From Metopolophium dirhodum (lineage: Eukaryota; Arthropoda; Insecta; Hemiptera; Aphididae): a DNA stretch of 64,000 bases. The translations under genes and the position numbers were made by a program. Below, piece after piece: positions 36,354 through 49,118 of the stretch. Below the pieces are notes generated by a model. It was not told the DNA's origin and searched no databases. It was given only the letters and a program-made list of their open reading frames with translations. Each line of letters begins with the position of its first letter. The first letter of the stretch is position 1. The stretch lies in contig NC_083563.1 in the NCBI RefSeq assembly GCF_019925205.1, forward strand, positions 11,727,228 through 11,791,227, read 5' to 3'.

Positions 36354-39184
36354 GGTATGTAAACCCTATTTATTATATTTAAAGTGAAACCGAGTTTACT
36401 CATCATTTGATTGGTTATTTTACGAGTAGTTTATAGTTTGGGTTGATCCAAACGTATTATTTAGCGTCTGCATTAAATTGGACGAATTGGTACTCATACA
36501 TTTTATTTATATTACGTTTCAATTTAACTGTCTTTGTAATGAGTTATTGCGCAAAAGTCAATAATATTTTTTAATGACGTCATTACATTATTGGAACTTG
36601 CATTTTATAGTTCTTGCTCAGATAATTTTAGGTAGGTAGGTACCCAACATTTCTTAAAAAAAAATTAAGTAACTAAAACTAGGTTAGTACATCCAATGAA
36701 ATTAATTTAAAAGAAAAATTATGGACATCTCACAGGGACTATGTTTTAATATATAATATATAATTCTATATCTATAGAACTACTTTCTTTGCTCGGTGTA
36801 CCTCAACTACCTCTGGAGTTTTCTATTATTATTGGTATCAATTTTAAAACAACGGCAAATCATAATCATGGTTTTTTTAAATCTAAAATCTAAATAAAAT
36901 ATTTTTTTAAGTTTTTTTAAAAAAGTACCTCAAAGATTTTCAAAATTCATGAAATAAATTTAAAAAATACTTAGGTAGGTAGGTACCTTATATAAAATAT
37001 GATATAGGTAATTATCATATTCACCTGACATTCAAATATCAAACCTTAATAGGTACTCAATACTACACATATTTACCATTGAAATAAATTATAAAAATAT
37101 ACTTATTATATTATCTATGTCATAATTTATGATCTCACAGAATTAAATCTAATATGGTTGTTAAAATCATTACATTTAAACATTGGTACATTATTAATAA
37201 GTTTAGGGTTTTCATATTAAAATTTTAATTTTTGAAACATAATATTATATTAATTAAAAGTTATACCTATTATATAATGAATAAATATGTTAATACCTAG
37301 CTTGTAGTACCAATAAATTGAATAGTAAATAATTTTAATTTTAAATGCTTGATATAAGAATATTGTTGGCTCTGGTGTGTGTGCAATTTTAAAATCAATA
37401 CAGAATAGCATAATTACTTATACCTAATTATTAAATTTAAGCATTAGATTTTTAAAATATTGTAGTCTTAAAATACTAAAAATGATTAGGTAAATGTATA
37501 CCTATTATGTATACGGAATAATCAGAAAAATGTCCTATTATAACTAAATATAATTCAAATAATACAATACAATAAAATTAAGAAAACTAATTATACCAAT
37601 AATTTAAAATGTCTACTCAGTAAACTTTATATAAAGCATATTATGATGGTAGTAATTTCATTTAAATTTAATTTAGGTTTTAAAAATTGTCATCAGAATT
37701 TTAGTACTAGTATTAATAGGTTTTTATATTCTGAAATTATCAAAATATAACAGTTACCTAAATGTAAAATTTAATTTGAATGTATAAGTAGGCATTGTCT
37801 TAGTTAAGTAGGTGATACACTAGTCAATTAATGCAAGATACAATATACCTAATATAGCACGCGGATTTTTATGAACCACTCATCAATTAAAAGTACTTTG
37901 TTGTCATCAGTCATAGTTAAAATTGTATTTGCATAGGTATACAATATTTAATAATAATTGATAGAAGTGTAGTTGCAGCCTTGTAGGTGCTTAAATATGC
38001 TTTAACTTAATCTTTTTGTTATAGTTATTTATAGAAATTACCATTGAATTTACTCCCTTTTTTCTTTATTTCTAGGAGCTAATAATAGTGTGTAGCTTGC
38101 TCATATCCAACAACAAAAAAATGTTTGCAGTCTATTACTATCTTTTAATTACATTTTGGGTGGAATTTTAATATTATAAATACAAATTATGAATTTAGGA
38201 TCATTACATTTTATTTTATTTTTTTCAAATTATTATCCATACAATTACAATAAGACCATACTTAATGATTGTTTTTTTTGATGCATCTTATGAGGTAGAT
38301 ATACTAATATGTCATTTATATTTTACAATAAATCTCCTACCTCTGGCATAGTGGTATTGTATATTACCAGTTTCTACGCTAACCTACCTAATGACTATAA
38401 TAGTGTACTTGTCCTTGATGAACACTGTATTATTTTGTATATGATAAAAACATGAATAACTTTTTTATTTTTTAATTCACCAACTCTTTAACAGGTTAAT
38501 AAATATTACAAGCATCAAACCTGGCCATGAAGATTTTTTAAAAATAGATAACAATTTATACTAGTTATTTTTCATTGATATGTCTACCAATTTATTTGTT
38601 AAAATTATATATTGAAAACTTAATTCATACATTTTTATTTTAATGTATAGGTCTTTTATTTTTATTATATAATACATTATACATCATTATTATCTTTGAT
38701 ATGTAATTGATAGTAAAAAATAATATGATAATAAAAAATAAAATACCATACATAATTAAGCCTATCTAACTGTAGAGATTGAACATCAGTTTAAAATATA
38801 ATACATTTTTCCATAACATTTCCTTATACACCTTATGTACATACAGTATTATATGTTTGCAAATATAAAATTAGTTATTTTAATATACCTTGTTTGAAGT
38901 ACTTTATCTGATTTTATACATTTGTATTTGTATAGACACATTATACCTACCTATTATTTTTATTTTGTTAAAAAGACATTATATATTTTATGTATTTAGT
39001 CTATAAAGTAACAGTTAATATTAATTGATTAGGAGTTCACATAGTTATCTATTTTTAAAACTGCGTATTAATATAAGTTATAAGTTCTAACATAATATTA
39101 TTAATTACTCATCTTATCTTATAAAAAATATTTACATACCTAACATGATTATCTTTTTTATGTTACAGATAATTTCATTAGAAA

Positions 39185-41563
39185 ATGTTTCTTTGGGATT
39201 GGGTTACCGGCGTCCTGGGATATTTAGGTGAGTAATTTTTCATTACCTATTATTCATTGTTTGTTATGTGATTATTGATTAGGTAATGAAAATGTATTAA
39301 TATTTTAAATTGACTCAAATATAGGTATTTAATTTATATCCATGTGTACCTATATGATTTCAATAGTTCATTCATTTATTATATAATATATATTAAACAA
39401 TCAAATTTTGTTATTTTTCTATTATCATTAAATAATATTATTACAAAATAAATCGCATAAATTATCCACAAATTCGCTAAACTAGACGGGTTTAAAATTA
39501 TCCTACACCAGAATAATGAACCATGTAAACAATAACGTCCAAACAACCCTGTGCATTTTTTTATCACACAAGTTTAATTTAGCGAATTTGTAGTATGTGT
39601 GTTAATATTATTTTTACATTAGAAGATTGAATCAATTATAATGCCATGATCTTATAGGGTTGTGGAAAAAATCAGGAAAGTTACTATTCCTTGGTTTAGA
39701 TAATGCTGGAAAAACTACTCTATTACATATGTTGAAAGATGATCGTTTGGCACAGCACACTCCAACATTGCATCCAAGTATGAAACTGTTGCAAATATAT
39801 AATTTATAAGTTTAATATTTTTGCACTTTGGTAATTTAAAATTTGATTATTTATTTTATAGCATCTGAAGAATTATCTGTTGGAAACATAAAATTCACAA
39901 CATTTGATTTGGGTGGCCATTCTCAAGCAAGAAAAGTATGGAAAGATTATTTCCCTGCCGTAGATGCAATTGTATTTTTGGTAGATGCTTGTGACAAATC
40001 TAGAATTATGGAAAGTAAAAATGAATTAGATTCATTATTGCTTGATGAGTCTTTATCTAACTGCCCCGTACTCGTCCTTGGTAACAAAATTGATAGACAA
40101 GGTGCATTGAATGAAACAGAATTAAGAACTTATTTTGCATTGAACCAAACAACTGGAAAAGTATGTAAAACATGATATTATATAATATGTACCACAAACC
40201 CATTAATACGTTCACGACCCTGCGGTATATTGGAGTGGCTTACAGTAGACCACTGAAAATATTATAGTAATTGAAAGAGTAGCAATACTAACGGTATCTG
40301 ATGGCCAATATTTGAACCTACTATTAAAATCAATACCTCAGAAATCACTTAAAATAAACAAGTCTATAAATCCCATTTGAAATACATATTGGACATGTCT
40401 CATATATTATTCGACAACGGTCTAAGCAAAGACTCACCCTTGTCACTTGAACTAATGAAGGCGTGAACGTGTTAATATTTTGTAACCTTTTATTATTGTA
40501 TTTATGGATATGAATTATTTTCAAAAATCTAACTATCAGTAATTGTATCATGTTATTTGTATATAAGAATATGTTTAATGTGTAAATGATTTATAAGCTA
40601 AACCACTTTTATTTACTTCTCAAAATCTATATTTTGGAACCTATATAATTTTAATCACCCTCGACCCTTGTAAATTATAAAGAACTGTAGATATAAACTA
40701 ATCACTAACAATTAAGAGGATGTCAGCGCACTATTTGTTTTCTCTCTCTGGCCCACGCGTAACATGTCAACAATTAAATTTGCTATGTTACGCACTTGTA
40801 AGACGGAGACAACACATGCGGGTATCACGTCCTCTTAAGAATATTATCTGTGTTTATATGTTAGTTTTTTTACTGAATTCATATTTTTCTGTGATACATG
40901 AGCATTTTTAATTTGTTGTATTTCATGTAATCAAAGTTGCATAAAAATTTAAATATTGTAAAAATCCAATGAATGCAAACTGTTAGAAAGAGTGTGCTGA
41001 CATCCTTGTAATATTAATAAGATTAACGAGATTTCAACTAATAGATATTTAATATAAATTACATAATATATAATTATTAACTCAAAAATATGATTTTTTT
41101 CGTGCTTTTATAATGTGTACTCATAAAATAGTGTTTTTGTACTCCTAAATACACAATGACATGAAAAGTTACAATTTAGATATAACATCAAAAACTAATT
41201 GATTTAAAAGTTTTGCCAGTATATTATTTAGGAAGCTAGAAAATTAACTTGTATAAGTAGTAGAATAATATAGTGAAAGACGTTTTACTCAATATTTATT
41301 ATAAAATAATTAAAGCAGTACTATATGCAAAGGCTATACATTAATAGCAGGTTGTTACTTTGTTTTTTTACTGATTACTGTTTAATACTATTTAGTATAA
41401 AAATTTTTTAGTTTCATATTTACTAATATTGATTATTTAATTTTAGGCTAGAGTACCCAGAACAGATCTTCCAGGTCGTCCTTTAGAAGTATTCATGTGT
41501 TCTGTATTGAAACGTCATGGTTATGGAGAAGGGTTCAGATGGCTGGCACAATATATTGATTAA
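39185..41563 (+). CDS. Sar1: SAR1 small GTPase, copy 1
   Basis: Four exons (39185-39227, 39658-39777, 39862-40160, 41447-41563) join in frame to 192 codons plus TAA, the normal SAR1 length. SAR1 starts COPII coat assembly at ER exit sites: its GTP form inserts the N-terminal amphipathic helix and recruits Sec23/24. Visible motifs are the hydrophobic N-terminus MFLWDWVTGVLGYLG, the P-loop GLDNAGKTT (27-35), DLGGH (70-74), NKID (129-132) and the conserved end GYGEGFRWLAQYID. It differs from copy 2 at residues 61 (Val here) and 178 (His here; Gln in copy 2, the residue I recall as usual in this family). The leader and its splice donor are intact. It converges with the bHLH pseudogene. Confidence 0.95.
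40716..41009. mobile_element. Degraded TTAA-flanked MITE in intron 3 of SAR1 copy 1
   Basis: The left end 'gaggatgtcagcgcactatt' follows TTAA (40712-40715). A worn right end 'agtgtgctgacatcc' lies near 40992-41006. Its interior holds a half-copy of the 'cgtcctcttaag' palindromic family (40780-40840), unlike the version at the same intron position in copy 2. Confidence 0.55.
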
Positions 41564-41951
41564 TGTTTATAATATATATATATATATATTTATATATATT
41601 AAAAAAAATATATATTTTAATTTTTAAATTCATTCTTTTTTTACTGTTCTCTCTACCAGTAAGGTATACAATTTAATGTAACATGGCTAAACTTCCAATC
41701 AAATAATTTTGTATAAACAAAATTTCAGTTTTTATGTTGATAATTTTACTGAAGTAACACTTTTTTGTCTTGTACCACATATTATTTTTTATTTAGGTGT
41801 GCAGTAATGAAAAAAATAAAAGTTAATTGTATTTAATTGCTTTTTTGTTATTATTTTTTATTATATAGACAAAATAAAGAAATATTTGTTTTTGTGACTA
41901 GAAAACATTTTATGTGTAAAAATAATTGACACTTGAGTAATAAATTATATT

Positions 41952-42202
41952 TTATTTATGAGCTTGATCCAGTAAGTTGCATAATGCTGATATATAACTT
42001 TGAGCCATTTGTAACATTTCATATTTGTACGTCTTCTATAGACGTTGTTATAGCTTCACGGAGTCTATCAAATGCTTCATTCAAGCCATTCATGCGTCGA
42101 CATTCCCTCGCATTAGCCGCTAAACGTTTCTTTCTTGCCACTGTAGGAGATATGGACTCTTTGCTATTAGGCTTTGTTGATATATAGTCATTTGATGATT
42201 GT
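41952..42202 (-). pseudogene. Atonal-type bHLH exon, broken copy (unit 1)
   Basis: Homologous to the intact exon at 61066-61327. The reading frame enters after the same acceptor (AATAATAG, minus strand) and shows a basic region and helix 1, but an 11-bp deletion near 42024-42030 removes loop/helix-2 start codons and shifts the frame into an early stop (42019). The helix-2 remainder survives downstream in another frame. Substitutions also hit the basic region (ARECRR versus ARERRR) and the end of helix 1 (AITTS versus AIPTS). Loss of a basic-region arginine plus truncation predicts no DNA binding or dimerisation. It converges on SAR1 copy 1. Confidence 0.85.
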
Positions 42203-42617
42203 CTATTATTAAAAAAAAAGGTACAGTGAATAAGTATAGACAAAACTAATATTTTATGTTTGTTAGTTGTGTAGTGCCCATGTAGGAATATACAATATCG
42301 TTATAAATTATTATATACCTAATTAATTTTAATTACGTAAACCACATCAAAACTAAAGACATTTTTATTAAACTTTTAAAAAAATAGTAACCTTGTTGGC
42401 TTCAAGAATTGAAGAATTTGGTTCAGAATTTAAAATGTCCAACGTTACTTTCTATGAGTAATCTGGTTATAAGTGTTGTAAATATTTTATAAATATCCTG
42501 TTTTCTGTCACAATGACTAATGAGCCCATTGTAATTAGCGTTGTATGATACTTGGTACTATGGTAAGAGGTTAAGGCTATTTATTGTTATTAGGAAACAT
42601 ATTGTAGAATACATAAT

Positions 42618-43024
42618 TACGAGCAGCAAATGTTTAACAATAGAAAAAAAATCGCGAAGATTCTAATTTCTGAAGTCTTTTGTGATTTATTGTAAAGAGT
42701 AAACTTGATTTTTTGGAAGAGTAACAATTTTAAGGGTGGTGTCTGGGAGCAAATTGGATACAATTTTTAATTTTAGTGAAGTAAAAAATATCATGCAGGA
42801 CGTAGGTAGGTACTACTCGAAATAATTAGGAGAACGGAATATATACGCTGGACTAGATTTTGTTGCTTTGTTGTAGGTACCTAATTCAAAAATATTAATC
42901 ATAGAAGCTTAAAATATTCTACCATTACTTAAATTATCATTGGCTATACACAATTACATTTTCAAAATATTTAAACTAATTTTTAGCAATTTTCAGGCAT
43001 TTTAATTTTTTTAACTTTATAATA
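42618..43024. other. Spacer after duplication unit 1
   Basis: No gene. Bases 42930-43020 resemble 63016-63110, so the duplication or a shared repeat may extend here. Confidence 0.4.
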
Positions 43025-43470
43025 TTTTTTAGATTCTAAGTGGAAAGATGAATGTATTGATTTTACAATGATGTGTGTTTTTTTATTTTATTTTTATTTT
43101 TAATTTTTGTGTAAAAATGCTTAGATTTTCTTCAACAGTATCTTTTCTGATAGGAAAGTAAATCTAGTTGGTACTTAGAGGGGTCAAAAGTAAAAATTTC
43201 CCAGTAGTTTTCAAAAACGCAGTGAAAAACAAAAGAAAAACGTGAATTTTTACGCAAAATCTGTTTTTGAGATAATCAATTTTTGTTTTTGGTGCAACTC
43301 TAAAACAAATGAACGTATATACATGAAATTTTCACTGGTTGTTTATATTTGCAATTTTTATACACGATAAAATTTTCCAATTATTTTGACTTATTTTGAG
43401 CTCTTAAAGCGTGAAAATTTAATGCAAGGCTCCTGATATATTGTTACAATAGCAATTAAAAAATACTAAT
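43025..43470 (+). repeat. Proximal part of the unclassified repeat family
   Basis: Starts 'tagattctaagtggaaagat' and carries 'tcttcaacagtatcttttct', 'ttcccagtagttttcaaaaa' and 'ggtgcaactctaaaacaaat', matching the 45715-47187 copy in reverse orientation. Confidence 0.7.
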
Positions 43471-43637
43471 AATAAACAAGCACAATTTTTACTCTCTTGA
43501 TTTTTAATCAAATAAGTATGATAATTGAAATGAAAAAAGTCTGAATTTTGAAAACTTCAAGAATTTGTGTTAAATAGGAAAATAATAAAAATGTAACTCA
43601 GTAATGATGAGTAGGAGGGTAATTTAGCTAGCTTTAA

Positions 43638-44065
43638 GGGGATTCCATATCGTGATTTTCTGTTTTTGTCTAACACACGCGTGACATAGGATTTTTAACG
43701 GATTCTATGCCAAACATATCAATTTATCTAATAAAGTGATGAGAATTCTGAAAACAGATTTGAATTCATAGTCAAGTCTACTTGAAATCGACTTTCCCAC
43801 AATTTTGATTTTTGATTTTAGCTTCTCCAAAAATTGAAATACAAAAATGTTTAAATACTCTTTTTTAATATGACGTTTTCTGGAATTTGGGAGATAATAT
43901 CAAAAATCTGGGAAAGTCGATTTCAAGTAGACTTGACGACGAATTCAAATTTGTTTTCAGAATTCTTATCGCTTCAATAGATCAATTGGAATGTTTGGCA
44001 AAAAAAAAAAATAACATGTCGCGCGTGTGTTGGACAAAAACAGAAAATCACGGTATCGAATCCCC
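43638..44065. mobile_element. TTAA-flanked palindromic MITE (428 bp)
   Basis: TTAA at 43634-43637 and 44066-44069 flank ends 'ggggattc' and 'gaatcccc'. The arms pair over most of their length: 'gattttctgtttttgtc' with 'gacaaaaacagaaaatc', and 'caagtctacttgaaatcgac' with 'gtcgatttcaagtagacttg'. TTAA target choice is typical of piggyBac-type elements. No transposase is present. Confidence 0.8.
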
Positions 44066-44094
44066 TTAATATGAAATATTAATGAGAGAGATCT

Positions 44095-44744
44095 GATATC
44101 ACACCCAGGTGGTATAACCACTTGAATCCATAAAAACGTCGGCGTGAACAGTCCCAAAAGTTCAATTTTTTAACTTTTTTCCTAAACTATGATAGCTAGA
44201 AAGTTGGTTGATAACTCATTAAAAAAGCATTATCAAGTAGATGGTAAATGTGGAATAAAAATTTTTTTAAAAAAACTATTTAATTTTTTACAGATAAACA
44301 AAGAGTTTTTTTTTGCTAGATTTTCTTTTAGCGAGGTAGATTTCCGAAACTGGAGACCGGATTTTGTTGTTTGGGGTCTTGTTAGATTCACATTGGCTAG
44401 GAGAAGTGCAGTGAAGATTTTCAGAACTTTATCTCCAATCGTTAATTCACTACAAAGCTGTAAAGCTGAAAAACATCAAAAAACGCCCAATAAAATTTGT
44501 TTTTAATGTTCTGTAGTGAATTAACTATTAAATATAAAGTTCTGAAAATCTTCACTTCACTTCTCCTCTCCTAACCGATGTGAATGTAACTAGAGTACAA
44601 GACCCCATACAACGAATGAACGAAATCCTTTATCCAGTTTCGGAGATCTATCTCTCTAAATGAAAATGAAAAAGATTTTTTGTGGGGCTGTTCATACCGA
44701 CATTTTTCTGGATTCAAATTGTTATACCGCCTGGGTGTGATATA
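44095..44744. mobile_element. Large palindromic element (650 bp)
   Basis: The left end 'gatatcacacccaggtggta' and right end 'taccgcctgggtgtgatata' are inverse copies. Further inner pairs include 'gaagattttcagaactttat' with 'ataaagttctgaaaatcttc'. The centre lies near 44470-44490. The 105-codon plus-strand frame at 44189-44506 spans an arm and is not a gene. Confidence 0.75.
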
Positions 44745-44745
44745 G

Positions 44746-47426
44746 CAGTGTTGGGTAGTAACGTAACGAAAGTAACACGTTACTTTGCTTGTAACGTGTT
44801 ACGGTAATTCATTAGAATTATTTCCAAGTAACGAAAATGTAATTTCTATAGAATAACGCGTTACAGTTTCGAATTATTAAGTACCTACCTGCCTATTTCG
44901 AATCGAAAAAAAATCTATGTTTATAATGCGGGTATTATTATGTTTACCAATCGAATATGTATGTATAGTTAATTTTAACTCGCCACAATTCAGTTTTCAA
45001 TGGTTTTGATATTTGACATGTCGAATTGCACCGTAAATCACGAGAACAATTTGTTATTTAATTTGATTCCTCTAAATAGGCCTTTAAATACCTTCGCAGA
45101 ACGTTTCCTATGAATATCTATATAGCGTGAACTATTAAGTTTTATACGCCTCTAACTATACAGGTTTTATAAAGAACTAGCTGAATAAACCCGGAAAAAA
45201 ATGTTGATTAATTAACTCCTTTTAGGTGTAATTTGCTGTGGCCGCTTTGCATATCGAAGCAAAATCATATTATATTTTAATTTTTAACCATCTCGCGTGG
45301 AGTTGCCCGTGAGTCTCGCTTATGGTTATGTGAACAGTATATTATCAGGTAAGCAATCTACCAGCGTTAGATTACAGACACAGTGAAGTTAGTGATAAAG
45401 CAAATGAATCAGTCAGGGCATCAGTCTATAAATGTTTTCTATGTTCGCCCCTTTTAACCCCCATAAGGTTGAATTTTAAAAATCATTTTTTAGTGGGTGT
45501 CTACATCACAAAACAAAACTACTGTCCAAATTTCATGCTCATAGCTTCAGTGGATCCGGCTAGGCGATGATGAATCACTCAGGACAAGTCATATTATATA
45601 TAGAAATTTAGTGTTGTACAAAAACTGTTAAATTTGAAAAAAAATTTTATTCATTACTATATTTAGAATTTACATTAGGATATATAACATTATTTTTCTA
45701 AAAATTAAATAATATCAAAAGGTGGATAAGTGGATGTCGCTCTGCTGTACGGTAAGTTACAAGTGGGTCACTGTAATGGATGGTGTTAAATTTGAATTCA
45801 ATGATATAATATCATTGTATAAGAAAAACGATTCTGAGCGAAAACGGTCAGTCAGCCTATGATTTTACCAAGTATATTTGATGATATTATTGTGAATAAA
45901 GTAATTTATATATAACCTATTTACGTGGAGCCTTGTTTTAAATTTTCAATCCTTAGCCATAAAAGTTAAAAATTTATAAATTTTTAACTACAAAATAATT
46001 AATAAATTATAAATTTGATAAATGTTGTCAAAATTTGAACTTTAAATGCTTATAAAAAAAAATTGTGCCTATGTATTTTTAATATTTTTCAACTGCTATT
46101 AGAACGATATATCAGGAGCCTTATATTAAATTTTCACGCTTTTTTACCCAACAAATGAAAATTTATTGATATTTATAGAAAAAAAAACTAAAAAAATTGA
46201 AAACTGACAATGTCCGTAAACCGCTCAAAAAGAGTCAAAATATTTTCAACATTTTATGGTGTATAGAAAATGCTAATATAAACATTCAGTGAAATTTTCA
46301 AGTATCTACAGTCATTCGTTTTTTAATTACAATAAAATAAGAAAATTGTTACATGAGAAATCGAGTAAATATCAAATGTTGTAAAAATATAAATTTCAGA
46401 CGCTCATAAAAATTTAATTTAAGTTTCTTCTAGACATTTTTTTTTTTGATAAAGGTAGACAAACTTATGAGTAATCTTATATTACATTTTCAAATCTTAG
46501 ATTTAAAAAGAAAAATTTTTATGAATTCTCATCAAAATAATTTGCTATTTTTCGTGATTTTTCCGTATTTTGTCAAAATTTGAACTTTAAATGCTTATAA
46601 TTAAAAACTGTGACTAAGGATTTTTAATTTTTTTCATCTGCCTTTGAAACAATAACCTAGGAGCCTTCTATTAAATTTTCAAGCTTTTTTACTCAACAGA
46701 TAAAATGTTATTGATATTTATAGAAAAAAAAAACTAAAAAAATTGAAAACTGACAATGGCCGTAAACAGCTCAAAAAGAGTCAAAATATTTTCAAAATTT
46801 TATGGTGTATAGAAAATGCTAATATAAACATTCAGTCAAAATTTCATGTCCCTACGGTCATTTGTTTTAGAGTTACACCAAAAACCAAAATCGATTTTCT
46901 CGAAAACAGATTTTGCGTAAAAATTCCCGTTTTTCCTTAATTTTTCTTTTGTTTTTCACGTCGCTTGTGAAAACTACTGGGAAATTTTTACTTTTGACCC
47001 CCCAAAGTACCAACTAGATTCACTTTCCTATCAGAAAAGTTACTATTGAAGAAAATCCAAGCACTTTTACTGTCCTAAAAGGTGATGACAGACACAAAAA
47101 TAAAAAAAAAAATAAAAAAAAAAATAAAAAAAAAAACACACATCATTGTAGAATCAATACATTCATCGCTTCGCTCAGAATCTAAAATAATATATACATT
47201 ATAGGTACTGTTATAAATCATTATAGCCATATTTTGGCATTTATAAATGGTTTATTTTTATAATTTTATAAGTTCTTATTGTGTTCTATTAGTATTATTT
47301 TTTTTTGTAACGAGAAAGCAATGACTTACTTTTCTATTTGAAAAGTAAAGTAATTTCATTACAATTTTATTTGAGTAACGAGTAAAGTAACTTAATTACT
47401 TTTTAAAAGTAACTTACCCAACACTG
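44746..47426. mobile_element. hAT-like TIR element hosting a nested repeat
   Basis: The left end 'cagtgttgggtagtaacgta' and right end 'agtaacttacccaacactg' are imperfect inverse copies with internal GTAAC-rich subterminal repeats. The flanks 'tgatatag' and 'gatattag' could be a worn 8-bp duplication. The interior is partly GC-richer (45200-45600), and 45715-47187 is a nested repeat. No transposase was recognised. Confidence 0.65.
45715..47187 (-). repeat. Most complete copy of the unclassified ~1.47-kb repeat family
   Basis: Read on the minus strand it starts 'agattctgagcgaagcgatg' (47187 downward) and ends with 'ctgctgtac', 'gcgacatccacttatccacc' words near 45720. It has an A-rich (aaataaaaaaaaaa)n tract at 47097-47136. 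The inside holds two direct repeats of about 300 bp, 46023-46320 and 46563-46860, offset by 540 bp. Near the distal end 'cgctcagaatcg' mirrors the 'attctgagcg' start, a subterminal inverted repeat. There is no long coding frame, so a non-autonomous DNA element is the best guess. Confidence 0.75.
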
Positions 47427-47479
47427 GATATTAGTTAATACATTTCTAAATATAAAAATCAAGAAAGTTTACATACCGA

Positions 47480-48190
47480 TCCCTGACTTGGCAAGCGTTT
47501 TTTTTATAAGCGTTAAAAGTTCAAATCTTGACAAAATACGAAAAAATCACGAAAATTAGCAAATTATTTTGAGTTGAGAATTCATTAAAATTTTTCTTTA
47601 TAAATCGAAGATTTGAAAATGTAATACAAGATTATCCATAAGTTTGTCTGCCTTTATCAAAAAAAAAAAATGTCTACAAGATAGTTAAATTAAATTGTTA
47701 TGAGCGTTTGAAATTCATATTTTTACAACATTTGATATTCATTCGATATCTCATGTAACGATTTTCTTATTTTGTTGTAATTAAAAAACATTTGACTGTA
47801 GATACTTGAAAATTTCACCGAATATTTATATTAGCATTTTCTATACACGATAACATTTTGAAAATAATTTGACTCGTTTTGAGCTGTATACACTTTACGG
47901 ACATCAAATTTTATTGAATGTTTATACTAGCATTTTCTATACACCACACAATTTTGAAAATAATTTGAATCTTTTTGAACTGTTTACGGACATTATCAGT
48001 TTTCAACTTTTTTAGTTTTTTTTCCTATAAATATCAATTAGATTTTATTTGTTGGGTGAAATATAGCGTGAAAATTTAATGCAAGGATCCTGATAAATTG
48101 TTACAATAGCAGTTGAAAAATATTAAAAATACATATTATGCACAATTATTTTTTATAAGCATTTTAAGTTCGAATTTTGACAACAGTTAT
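47480..48190 (+). repeat. Fragmented plus-strand copy of the same repeat family
   Basis: Words such as 'tgacaaaatacgaaaaaatc', 'atgtaacgattttcttattt' and 'tattagcattttctatacac' match, in inverse orientation, the interior of the 45715-47187 copy. Confidence 0.6.
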
Positions 48191-49034
48191 CAAATTTAAA
48201 GTTCCGTTGGAACAAAAAAAATGTGTAACTATAAAGTAAAATGTGGATATTTATATAGTTAGAACAAATATAAAATGGAGCAAAAGGTAGCGATCCTTTT
48301 TCTGTCACGACACTAATTTTGTGACTTGGTAACGTATTCTCTTCATTTTTGCATACACGGACGCTCGGCGAGATTCGAATCGCAGCTAATAACCATTGGT
48401 TACAATATCAAATATACCAATGAACGACACAAATTTGTGACACTGATAGTAAGTAAGTAAGTACATTTAACTATATGTAGTTTAATCAAATTGTGGATAT
48501 AGCCTTGTGGCTACTGGCAATTGCGGTGTCCGTCAGGACAATCAGCTGGCTGTTCGGGCACCATTATATATCTAGTCGATATGTCGATAACGTAACTGGG
48601 TAGAAGATGACGAAGCAGTTCGCGGTTTAGTCGTCGATACCCGAAACAATAGGCCAACAACCAGAGGGCGCATACTTAAAAGTTAGAAATTAATTAAAGA
48701 AGTAATGTCATAGATATAATATTATAAACTTAGTTTATATAGGTAGCACGGACTAAGATATACATCATATATTCATATTATACATCAGATATATTACAGG
48801 AATTCATCCTAATGAACATTTTTATCGACTAATATTTGTTGCCATTTAAAATTCTTTTCCAAAGAACTGTAACAAGTCATCTGAGGACACTTTTGATCAT
48901 GATAAAAGAACATGGTATGATCACACTATCACAGAATAACGTATGATGACATATTTGATGTCATGTGACTGTAGCATCGCGCGCGCGCCGTTCAGTTACG
49001 TTATCATCACGATTTAAGGAATCCCCTAACAAAA

Positions 49035-49118
49035 TAAAGTCCGGCAAAATAAAGTCCGACGAAAAAAAGTCCGGTAAAAAAAGTTTGATGGAATAAAAGT
49101 CCGAGAATAAAAGTCCCA
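49035..49118 (+). repeat. Degenerate 'aaataaaagtccg' minisatellite
   Basis: Five to six imperfect units of about 13-16 bp around the core 'aaagtccg'. It lies shortly upstream of the FLYWCH/MULE remnant and might be its subterminal repeat region. Confidence 0.6.

Larger units (their letters stand above)
36167..42617 (+). repeat. Segmental duplication, unit 1 (SAR1 + bHLH pseudogene)
   Basis: Collinear similarity with 48298-61695: leader region 36167-36350 with 48298-48485; leader intron 36340-37735 with 54372-55780; SAR1 body 38855-41563 with 57750-60675; bHLH and flank up to 42617 with 61695. Introns differ by a few percent plus indels, exons by under 1 percent. Unit 2 is longer because of insertions. 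Weak similarity may continue at 42930-43030 versus 63016-63110. Confidence 0.88.

Noticed and set aside
44189..44506. A 105-codon plus-strand gene
   Set aside because: It falls in one arm of a 650-bp palindrome, and its mirrored arm explains the open frame; no family resemblance.
44746..47426. The 1.47-kb repeat as the body of the CAGTGTTGGG element
   Set aside because: The repeat occurs alone at several other places with its own ends, so it is nested rather than integral.
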